DNA of 5,376 nucleotides from BS750m-G62 sp964577175. Lineage in GTDB: Bacteria; Planctomycetota; Phycisphaerae; FEN-1346. Every line of letters starts with the position of its first letter. The stretch's first letter is position 1. The position numbers and the translations under genes are program-made. Below, one piece after another: positions 1-5,179 of this stretch. Location: contig CAZNYC010000198.1 of assembly GCA_964577175.1 (NCBI GenBank), forward strand, positions 1-5,376, given 5' to 3'. Below the pieces are notes generated by a model. It was not told the DNA's origin. It did not search any database and worked only from the letters and a program-made list of their open reading frames with translations.

Positions 1-843
1 GTGGACGCGAACGCCCCGACGGTGGACCAGGAATACCCCCAACTGGCCTCGGGGGTTCTTGGGCATGCCAAGCTCGTCGAGCTTCCCGACAATGTATTGC
101 TCCGTGCCGGGGACGTTCTGATCGCGCAGAAAGACATCGACGCCGAGGTCGCCGAGGCCCCCGCCGAACTCCGCGAGCAGCTTCGCAACAACGCCTTTTT
201 CCTCCTGGAGCAGACGGCTACGCAGAAGCTTCTTGTGCAGGAGGCCCGACCGGCGGGAGATAATCCCGTCGGTGACGAGCAGGCCTTGCTTCAGTCTCAT
301 TTCCAGACAGTGGTCAAGGGTGCCCAGGTCAGCGACCGGGAGGTCGCGGAGTTCTACGAGAAGAATCGCGACATGGTGGGCCAGGCGACACTGGAGCAGG
401 TGAAGGAGCAGGTTCGGCAATACCTGCTCCAGCAGAAGCAGCAGGAGATGGTGGATCAGCACATCCGGAACCTCGGGCGGCGAACGACGATAGCCGTCTC
501 CGCGGACTGGGTGGATGCGCAGGCGAAACGGACCAAGGACAATCCCGTGGACAAGGCCCGCGCGAGCGGCAAGCCGACCTTCGCCAACTTCGGGGCCAAG
601 GGCTGCGTGCCCTGTGACATGATGGAGCCGATCCGCGAAGCCCTCCGCAAGGAATATGAAGGAAGCCTCAACGTCGTCTTCGTTCATGTCCGCAACGACC
701 AGATTCTCGCCTCCCGCTATGGCGTGCAGGGCATACCCCTGCTGGTATTCTTCGATGCCGACGGCAAGGAGGTCCATCGGCACACGGGTTACATGGATCG
801 GGAGAAAATCGAGGAACAGGTTGCGGACCTCGGGGTGAAGTAG
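1..843 (+). CDS. Envelope thioredoxin-fold protein with SurA-N-like helical extension (5' partial)
   Basis: Probable extracytoplasmic thiol-disulfide protein. The last ~90 residues are a thioredoxin domain with a CVPC active site (Cys202 and Cys205, window numbering) and the cis-proline before the third strand (Pro246, in YGVQGIP). Before it, roughly residues 30-175 form a charged helical region resembling the N-terminal part of SurA/parvulin-type chaperones (pattern LLRAGDVLIAQKDIDAE, then a helix rich in Gln and Lys). The GTG at base 1 is only the window edge. The paralogue at 2155 has about 60 more residues, including a hydrophobic N-terminal segment, so the true start and export signal lie upstream. 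The stop is one base before the ArsF start, which indicates tight co-translation. Its electron donor is plausibly the ArsG-like membrane protein two genes down. The fold is clear; the chaperone-like label for the N-terminal part is inference. Confidence 0.82.
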   Translation: MDANAPTVDQEYPQLASGVLGHAKLVELPDNVLLRAGDVLIAQKDIDAEVAEAPAELREQLRNNAFFLLEQTATQKLLVQEARPAGDNPVGDEQALLQSHFQTVVKGAQVSDREVAEFYEKNRDMVGQATLEQVKEQVRQYLLQQKQQEMVDQHIRNLGRRTTIAVSADWVDAQAKRTKDNPVDKARASGKPTFANFGAKGCVPCDMMEPIREALRKEYEGSLNVVFVHVRNDQILASRYGVQGIPLLVFFDADGKEVHRHTGYMDREKIEEQVADLGVK

Positions 844-844
844 G

Positions 845-1345
845 ATGACGACAACGCTCACAAAATGGACGAGCCGGATTCTGCTGGCCTTTGTCTTCGT
901 AACCATCGGCTTTGCGTTGGGACGCCAGACCGCCCCTCCGTCGCTTTCCCCGGCCGGCGAACAGACCAAGGCCACGACGGAGGCGAGCGCCGACGGCGAC
1001 AAGGTGATCGTCTACTCTGCCCATATGACGTTCCGTTGCTGGGAATGCAACCAGATCGAGTTCCTGACCAAGGAACTGCTGGAAAAGGAGTTCGCCGACC
1101 AGTTGGAGGCCGGGGTGATTGAATACCGTTCGGTCGATTACATGAAGGATGCCGATTTCGCGCGCCGCTACAACATCGCCTCCAGTACCGTTGTTCTGGC
1201 AAGGTTCGAGGACGGTCAGGAAGCCGGCTTCGAGCGCCTCGACGAGGTCTGGACGAAGTCTCGCAGCCGGGAGGAGTTTCTGGCCTACGTGCGAAGTGCA
1301 ATCCGGTCCCAACTCAGCCAACTTCGCGGGGAGGCCGCCGCATGA
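845..1345 (+). CDS. arsF: ArsF-family membrane-anchored CxxC protein (nitrophenyl compound nitroreductase subunit family)
   Basis: A 166-residue protein with one N-terminal membrane segment (about residues 11-28) and an exported thioredoxin-like domain. The diagnostic part is a strand ending in a CxxC (VIVYSAHMTFRC, then WEC; Cys65 and Cys68) followed by Asn-Gln-Ile-Glu, which matches the ArsF family as I know it. A later YNIASSTVVL segment sits where thioredoxins carry the loop before strand 3, with Ser-Thr in place of the cis-proline. The family name comes from ars operons such as that of Bacteroides, where arsEFG is linked to nitroaromatic arsenicals; no flavin domain is visible here, so a catalytic role on nitro groups is not supported by sequence alone. 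The ATG lies one base after the upstream stop, with a weak purine-rich site overlapping that gene's end, and the last four bases overlap the ArsG start (ATGA). Confidence 0.8.
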   Translation: MTTTLTKWTSRILLAFVFVTIGFALGRQTAPPSLSPAGEQTKATTEASADGDKVIVYSAHMTFRCWECNQIEFLTKELLEKEFADQLEAGVIEYRSVDYMKDADFARRYNIASSTVVLARFEDGQEAGFERLDEVWTKSRSREEFLAYVRSAIRSQLSQLRGEAAA

Positions 1346-2037
1346 CCTGGTTCGCCTTCGCCTCGGCCCTGTGGCTGGGCATCCTGACCTCGATCAGCCC
1401 CTGCCCGCTGGCGAGCAACATTGCCGCGATCTCCTTCATCGGCCGAAAGGTCGGCAGCACCAGGGCGGTGCTGCTATCCGGCCTGCTGTACACCATAGGC
1501 CGAACCGCCTCCTACCTGACGCTGGGCGTGGTCATCATGGCCGGCCTGCTGGCCAGCGGCGAGATCGCGCGGTTCCTCCAGCGCTATCTCAACCAGATAC
1601 TCGGCCCGGTGTTGATTCTGGTCGGGATGATCCTGCTGGGCCTGCTGAACATTGCCGGCTCGTTCAACCTCGCCGGCGCGGGCCTTCAGCAGCGGGCCGG
1701 CCGGGGAGGCACATGGTGGGCCCTGCTGCTGGGCATCCTTTTCGCCCTGTCGTTCTGCCCCGTCTCGGCCGGACTGTTCTTCGGCGGCCTGATCCCGCTT
1801 TCCGCGTCGTCCGACTCGCTGCTGGTCCTGCCGGCGCTCTTCGGCGTGGGGACGGCCCTGCCGGTCATCGTGTTTGCTTTTCTGATCGCCTTCGCGGCGC
1901 AGCACGTCGGGCGGGCATTCCACCACCTGACGCAGGTCGAGTACTGGGTCCGCATGGTCACCGGCACGGTTTTCATCCTGGCCGGCATCTACTACTGCCT
2001 GACGTACATCTACGGCGTGTCTCTGCTCCTCTGGTGA
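1342..2037 (+). CDS. arsG: ArsG-family polytopic membrane protein (CcdA/DsbD-like)
   Basis: A 231-residue integral membrane protein with about six membrane segments (near residues 5-25, 45-70, 90-110, 127-155, 162-190 and 205-230). Two Pro-flanked cysteines, Cys21 in SISPCPLASN and Cys139 in LSFCPVSAG, are placed like the redox pair of CcdA and the DsbD membrane domain, which pass electrons from cytoplasmic thioredoxin to periplasmic thiol proteins. Database naming calls this family an aromatic aminobenzylarsenical efflux permease; the cysteine placement and thioredoxin neighbours fit electron transfer at least as well. The start overlaps the arsF stop by four bases and has a GGGGAGG ribosome site at 1328-1334. 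The last ~55 residues recur in the small gene at 3189-3413. Family assignment is confident; transport versus electron transfer is unresolved. Confidence 0.84.
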   Translation: MTWFAFASALWLGILTSISPCPLASNIAAISFIGRKVGSTRAVLLSGLLYTIGRTASYLTLGVVIMAGLLASGEIARFLQRYLNQILGPVLILVGMILLGLLNIAGSFNLAGAGLQQRAGRGGTWWALLLGILFALSFCPVSAGLFFGGLIPLSASSDSLLVLPALFGVGTALPVIVFAFLIAFAAQHVGRAFHHLTQVEYWVRMVTGTVFILAGIYYCLTYIYGVSLLLW

Positions 2038-2071
2038 TGGGCGTCCATGGGCAACAAACACGGGGCTCAGC

Positions 2072-2080
2072 AAAGGAGGG
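2072..2080 (+). promoter_or_regulatory. Strong ribosome binding site ahead of an 18-codon stub
   Basis: AAAGGAGGG lies five bases before an ATG at 2086. It is among the best Shine-Dalgarno matches in the window, yet the frame it serves closes after 18 codons. This suggests the site once served a longer gene. Confidence 0.55.
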
Positions 2081-2085
2081 TGGCT

Positions 2086-2142
2086 ATGACAACGAAAGCG
2101 GACATGACGCGGCGTGCATGGCTCGGCGCGGGAAAACAGTGA
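2086..2142 (+). pseudogene. Stub of a Tat signal peptide, probable remnant of a lost flavoprotein gene
   Basis: An 18-codon frame, MTTKADMTRRAWLGAGKQ, opens behind a strong ribosome site and stops at TGA 2140-2142. TRRAWLGAG closely fits the twin-arginine motif (S/T-R-R-x-F/W-L) followed by the start of a small hydrophobic stretch, but the hydrophobic core and any mature protein are missing. It occupies the slot after arsG. In the second copy of the cluster the same slot, after the ArsG-like tail, holds a Tat-exported flavoprotein with the same kind of start (3453). I infer that a flavoprotein gene once stood here and was deleted from just after the twin arginines to the ribosome site of the next gene. 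The alternative is a translated leader peptide coupling arsG to 2155; the stop lies 12 bases before that gene's ATG. Confidence 0.5.
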
Positions 2143-2154
2143 GGGGAGGATGGA

Positions 2155-3186
2155 ATGAAGAATGCCCTTGGCATGTTAGCGGTCCTCGTGGTCCTGGGGT
2201 TGGCGGGCCTCTACCTCGCGGGGTCGTGCCCGTGTGGGACGTCAGGACGCGCGCGGCCTGCAAGTTGCCTCTGTGCCCTGCAACAGCCCGCCGTCACTGC
2301 TGCCGAGGTCGGCGCACGTCCCGCGCCCCTCGGGACCGTGACGGAGGCGTATCCGCAGTTGGCCACCGGTGCGCTGAACCACGCGGGGCTTGCGCGGTTG
2401 CCGGACGGCCTGCTGCTGCGGGCCGAGGGGTTGACCATCACACAGAAGGAACTGGACGCCGAGATCGCCCAGGCGCACCCCGCCGTCCGCGAAGGCCTCG
2501 AGAAGAACGCCTTTTTCGTACTTGAACAGATGGCCGCTCGCCCCTTGCTGCTCCAGGAGGTCCGCGCCGGGACCGGCAAGGCGGAGAAGCCGGACGCCGA
2601 GGTTTCCGAGGACGATCGGCTTCAGGCACACCTCGACCGGGTAGCCGCCGACGTCAAGGTCACCGACCGGGAGATCGCCCGGTTCTACGAGCAAAACAAG
2701 CACCTCGTCGGCGGTCAAGGGTTGGAGGCCGTCCGTGAGACCATCGCCAATTACCTTCGCGGGCAGAAGCAGCAGGAAGCGGTGAACCGGCATGTCCAAT
2801 CCATCGGCCGGCGCCGGCGAATCGCCGTGTCGGCGTCCTGGGCAAAACGGCAGGCCGAATCGGCCAGGGATAACCCGGTGGACCAGGCCCGCGGCGCCGG
2901 CAAGCCGTCGCTGGTGGCCTTCTTCGGGTCCGGCGGGTGCTGCTCGCGCGATATCACCACGCCCATGGTACAGGCGCTCGGCGCCCAGTACGCCGACGAA
3001 CTGAACGTCGTCCTCGTCCCGGTCCAGCAGCATCCCATTCTCGCTGCCCGGTACGGCGTCCGTTCGGCCCCCTTCCAGATGGTCTTCGACCGTGCCGGGG
3101 AGGAAGTCTTCCGGCATGAAGGCGCCTGTTCGCAGGAACGGCTGGAGGCGGTTCTTGCCGAGGTCGGCGTGAAACAGGAGCGCTAA
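2155..3186 (+). CDS. Thioredoxin-fold envelope protein paralogue with degenerate active site (CCSR)
   Basis: A 343-residue paralogue of the protein at 1-843, about half identical by eye over the shared length. Residues 5-24 form a hydrophobic segment ending LAGSC, which fits a permissive lipobox with Cys25 as a lipid-attached cysteine, or else a simple anchor. Two CxC pairs follow (Cys25/27 and Cys38/40). The helical SurA-N-like region spans about residues 70-240, and the thioredoxin-fold domain fills the last ~95 residues. Where copy A has CVPC this one has Cys262-Cys263-Ser264-Arg265, so the second active-site cysteine is lost and an adjacent Cys-Cys appears; the cis-proline is kept (Pro306). 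Normal CxxC chemistry is therefore unlikely; a holdase, metal-binding or mixed-disulfide role is possible. A ribosome site (GGGGAGGA, 2143-2150) supports the ATG. The stop is two bases before the next start. Confidence 0.8.
   Translation: MKNALGMLAVLVVLGLAGLYLAGSCPCGTSGRARPASCLCALQQPAVTAAEVGARPAPLGTVTEAYPQLATGALNHAGLARLPDGLLLRAEGLTITQKELDAEIAQAHPAVREGLEKNAFFVLEQMAARPLLLQEVRAGTGKAEKPDAEVSEDDRLQAHLDRVAADVKVTDREIARFYEQNKHLVGGQGLEAVRETIANYLRGQKQQEAVNRHVQSIGRRRRIAVSASWAKRQAESARDNPVDQARGAGKPSLVAFFGSGGCCSRDITTPMVQALGAQYADELNVVLVPVQQHPILAARYGVRSAPFQMVFDRAGEEVFRHEGACSQERLEAVLAEVGVKQER
3176..3180 (+). promoter_or_regulatory. Ribosome binding site supporting a GTG start at 3189
   Basis: AGGAG inside the end of the upstream gene sits eight bases before GTG 3189. 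It fixes that codon as the start of the 74-residue gene, which otherwise lacks a suitable ATG. Confidence 0.6.
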
Positions 3187-3188
3187 GC

Positions 3189-3413
3189 GTGGAAGTCAAA
3201 AAGATCATCGGCAAAGCGTTGATGGCCTTCGTCCTGATCAGTATCGTCTTCGCCTTTATCATCACGTTCGCCGGCCAGTACGTCGGCCAAGCCTTCAATC
3301 GCCTGGCGCAGATCGAGTACTGGGTCCGGACCGCCACCGGCGTGGTCTTTATCGGCGCCGGGCTGTATTACACGTTGACGCATGTTTACGACGTGCCGCT
3401 CCTCCTCGGGTAA
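3189..3413 (+). CDS. Small membrane protein: ArsF-like N-terminus fused to ArsG-like C-terminus (deletion hybrid)
   Basis: A 74-residue protein with two membrane segments (about residues 10-28 and 49-72) and no cysteine. Residues 10-23 (ALMAFVLISIVFAF) align without gaps to ArsF residues 12-25 (ILLAFVFVTIGFAL). Residues 19-74 align without gaps to the ArsG end (residues 176-231); from QYVGQAF onward 28 of 45 positions are identical. The gene also sits where arsF should, two bases after the thioredoxin paralogue. I infer an in-frame deletion that removed the ArsF CxxC domain and the first four ArsG membrane segments, including both ArsG redox cysteines. Neither parent activity can remain. The open frame and good ribosome site leave room for a scaffold role, perhaps by binding ArsG; it may equally be a recent remnant. 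The start is GTG. Confidence 0.72.
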   Translation: MEVKKIIGKALMAFVLISIVFAFIITFAGQYVGQAFNRLAQIEYWVRTATGVVFIGAGLYYTLTHVYDVPLLLG

Positions 3414-3452
3414 CCGGGGTGCGGCAAGCAAACCCTGGAAAGGAGAACGACC

Positions 3453-4127
3453 ATGGCATCGCGCGTGAGCAGGCGCACCTTCATCACGGCGGCGGGCGCC
3501 GCCGCCGCCGGAGCCGCCGCCGAGGCACGGGCCGCCGAGGCCCGGCCCATCAGGATCGTCGCGGTCGCATGCAGCCCCCGGCCGGGCAAGACCACGGCCC
3601 AAGGCTTGGGCATCTGCCTGGAGGCGGCCAAGGCAGCCAATCCGGCCGTCGAGACGGAGTTGATCGAGTTGGCCGGCCTGACCATTCCCGTCTTCGACCC
3701 GGCCGCCCCCGGCTCGGCCGACTTCGAGAAGGTGGCCGACAAACTCGGCGACCCGAAGGTGGCCGGCATCATCGTCGGCACGCCCGTGTACTTCGGGAAC
3801 ATGACGTCGCTGGCCAAGGCGTTCCTCGACCAGTGCATGGTCTTCCGGAAAAAGGGCCTGGCCCTCAGCGGCAAGGTGGCGGGCGTTCTGGCCGTCGGCG
3901 GCGTGCGCAACGGCGGCCAGGAACTGGCCATCCAGTCGGTCCAGGCGGCCCTGATGTGTCAGGAAATGATCGTCGTGGGCGACGGCCGCCCGACGGCCCA
4001 CACCGGCGCCACCCTGTGGAACCGGGGCGACGATATCTCCGGCGACGAGTTCGGTGTCAAGACGGCCAGAAACCTCGGCCGCCACGTGGCCGAGGTGGCG
4101 CTCCAGATGCAGGCCGCGGCCGGCTGA
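3453..4127 (+). CDS. Tat-exported NADPH-dependent FMN reductase family flavoprotein
   Basis: A 224-residue flavodoxin-fold protein of the FMN_red type. Residues 1-30 are a twin-arginine signal (SRRTFI at 6-11, then an Ala/Gly-rich core and an ARA-AE-type cleavage site near residue 27). The mature part begins with a strand and the FMN phosphate loop CSPRPGKTT (residues 40-48). GTPVYFGNM (109-117) followed by a helix is the usual flavin-ring loop of this family, and GKVAGVLAVGGVRNGGQE is a second family hallmark. The cysteine cluster of iron-sulfur flavoproteins is absent. Tat export fits folding with FMN in the cytoplasm before transport. Outside the membrane NAD(P)H is not available, so electrons would have to come from another carrier; the neighbouring thiol proteins are candidates (inference). 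AAAGGAG at 3439-3445 supports the ATG. The gene lies 39 bases after the hybrid gene and probably ends the operon. Confidence 0.83.
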   Translation: MASRVSRRTFITAAGAAAAGAAAEARAAEARPIRIVAVACSPRPGKTTAQGLGICLEAAKAANPAVETELIELAGLTIPVFDPAAPGSADFEKVADKLGDPKVAGIIVGTPVYFGNMTSLAKAFLDQCMVFRKKGLALSGKVAGVLAVGGVRNGGQELAIQSVQAALMCQEMIVVGDGRPTAHTGATLWNRGDDISGDEFGVKTARNLGRHVAEVALQMQAAAG

Positions 4128-4138
4128 GCCTGCGACCC

Positions 4139-4173
4139 CGGCGCCGACGGGTCCGCACACTCCTCCGGCGCCG
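4139..4173 (+). terminator. Possible GC-rich stem-loop after the flavoprotein gene
   Basis: CGGCGCCG occurs at 4139-4146 and again at 4166-4173. Because the word is its own reverse complement, the two copies can pair into an 8-bp stem with a 19-base loop. There is no T-run after it, so an intrinsic terminator is doubtful. It may be a chance product of GC-rich sequence or a transcript-end stabiliser. Confidence 0.22.
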
Positions 4174-4194
4174 CCGCGGTTGTTCGGCACGGCC

Positions 4195-4223
4195 TTGACG
4201 TGGGATGGGTTGCCGCGTAGAAT
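4195..4223 (+). promoter_or_regulatory. Sigma-70-type promoter for the universal stress protein gene
   Basis: TTGACG (4195-4200) and TAGAAT (4218-4223) are separated by exactly 17 bases, each one base from consensus. This is notable in such GC-rich DNA. Transcription would begin near 4230, giving a leader of about 65 bases. The promoter makes the downstream gene a separate unit from the redox operon. Confidence 0.68.
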
Positions 4224-4257
4224 ACTTCGTTGTCTGGCGAAGTAACGCAGTTGCGTT
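4224..4257 (+). repeat. Two adjacent inverted repeats at the predicted transcription start
   Basis: ACTTCG (4224-4229) and CGAAGT (4238-4243) form a 6-bp inverted repeat with an 8-base spacer. Directly next, AACGCA-GT-TGCGTT (4244-4257) is a second inverted repeat. Both lie between the -10 box and the ribosome site, where a repressor site or small leader hairpins would act. No known operator consensus was recognised. Confidence 0.45.
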
Positions 4258-4276
4258 CGCGTGCCCGCGTACGGTC

Positions 4277-4285
4277 GGAGGGAGG
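4277..4285 (+). promoter_or_regulatory. Ribosome binding site deciding the universal stress protein start
   Basis: GGAGGGAGG ends nine bases before ATG 4295. An in-frame ATG at 4205 lies upstream of the -10 box and could not be on the transcript from that promoter, so 4295 is preferred. Confidence 0.7.
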
Positions 4286-4294
4286 CGCAGCCCC

Positions 4295-5179
4295 ATGTTC
4301 CCGCGAATCGTCGTAGCGACGGACCGGTCACAGGAGTCCGACGAACTCATCGGGTGCGTCCAGGGGCTGCGTGCCCTGGGAACCGAGAGCGCCGTGCTCG
4401 TGTACTGCGTGCCCCTGCCGGAGGCACCGGGCCTGGCGCGGAGCGTGGCGGACTTTCTGGGTCCCGCGCTCGAGAAACAGCGCGAACTGCTCCAGCGGGC
4501 CGGCATCGAGGCCGACGTACGGATAGCGGTGGGGCGCCCGGCCCTCGAAATCCAGCGGGTTGCCACGGACGTGGGGGCCGACGCCGTCGTCCTCGACGCC
4601 GAACCGGAGAGCCTTCTCGGCGGGGCGCTCTTCCACTCCCTGGCCGCCTCGCTCGTCCGCGGGGCCACGCTCCCCTTGCTCATCGTTCGCTTCGAGGCGT
4701 GCGGCGAAGGGTGCGACCTGTGCTACCGGGGCTTCCCGTGCACCCCTCTGGGGCACGTCCTGTTTCCGACGGACTTTTCGGACAACGCGGAGCGGGCGTT
4801 CGCCTATGTCGAGCAGGCCGTCGAGGCCGGCGTGCGGCGCGTCACGCTCCTGCACGTGCAGGACCGGGCCAAGATCGCCCGGCACCTGAAGGAGCGGTTG
4901 GAGGAGTTCAACGAGATCGACGAGGGGCGGCTCCGGCGCCTTAAGGAACCTCTGCTGGCCAAGGGGGCGACGGACGTTCGCATCGAGATTCCTTACGGAC
5001 ACCCCACGCAGGAGATTCTCCGCCGGTGCGCGCCCGGCGACGTCTCGCTGGTCGTCATGGGGACCCAGGGGCGGGGCTTTATCCGCGAGGTCTTCCTGGG
5101 CAGCGTGAGCCACAACGTGGCACGCCAGGCACCGGTCTCGGTGCTGCTCGTCCCGGCCGCGCGTCCGGCGGACGTCTAA
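4295..5179 (+). CDS. Tandem-domain universal stress protein (UspA family) with inter-domain cysteine cluster
   Basis: A 294-residue cytoplasmic protein made of two UspA domains. The first (about 1-132) begins MFPRIVVATDRS, the second (about 150-290) begins HVLFPTDFSDNAERA. The second keeps the nucleotide-binding signature G-x2-G-x9-G-S (in MGTQGRG, nine residues on to GSVSHN) followed by ARQAPVSVLLVP. The first has lost it (LDAEPESLLGG at the same place), so only the C-terminal half is likely to bind ATP. The linker holds four cysteines, Cys136, Cys140, Cys143 and Cys149 (spacing C-x3-C-x2-C-x5-C), unusual for this family and suggestive of metal or redox sensing. Proteins of this class aid survival under energy or oxidative stress; the exact role is unknown. 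It has its own promoter and leader, and a MITE-like element starts right after its stop. The family call is firm. Confidence 0.88.
   Translation: MFPRIVVATDRSQESDELIGCVQGLRALGTESAVLVYCVPLPEAPGLARSVADFLGPALEKQRELLQRAGIEADVRIAVGRPALEIQRVATDVGADAVVLDAEPESLLGGALFHSLAASLVRGATLPLLIVRFEACGEGCDLCYRGFPCTPLGHVLFPTDFSDNAERAFAYVEQAVEAGVRRVTLLHVQDRAKIARHLKERLEEFNEIDEGRLRRLKEPLLAKGATDVRIEIPYGHPTQEILRRCAPGDVSLVVMGTQGRGFIREVFLGSVSHNVARQAPVSVLLVPAARPADV

Noticed and set aside
1..3. GTG at base 1 as the true start of the first gene.
   Set aside because: The paralogue has about 60 extra N-terminal residues including an export signal, and no upstream ribosome site can be seen; it is the window edge.
1149..2525. 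A 458-codon plus-strand frame overlapping arsF, arsG and the start of the paralogue.
   Set aside because: Its composition is Arg/Pro/Gly-rich with no domain pattern, and it crosses three genes with clear families in other frames.
2242..3117. A 291-codon minus-strand frame opposite the thioredoxin paralogue.
   Set aside because: It mirrors the sense gene codon by codon, and I could see no family motif or ribosome site.
3453..4127. Iron-sulfur flavoprotein or ArsH.
   Set aside because: The compact cysteine motif of iron-sulfur flavoproteins is absent, and ArsH is a cytoplasmic protein without a Tat signal and with a different N-terminal extension.
4205..4294. A longer N-terminus for the universal stress protein starting at ATG 4205.
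   Set aside because: The 30 extra residues do not fit a UspA start, contain the -10 box, and lack a ribosome site; ATG 4295 has GGAGGGAGG at good spacing.
3183..4331. A 382-codon open frame on the minus strand opposite the hybrid gene, flavoprotein and promoter region.
   Set aside because: It is antisense to well-supported genes, low in complexity with many Gly, Arg and Ala, matches no family I know and runs through the promoter at 4195-4223. It is a product of high GC at third positions.
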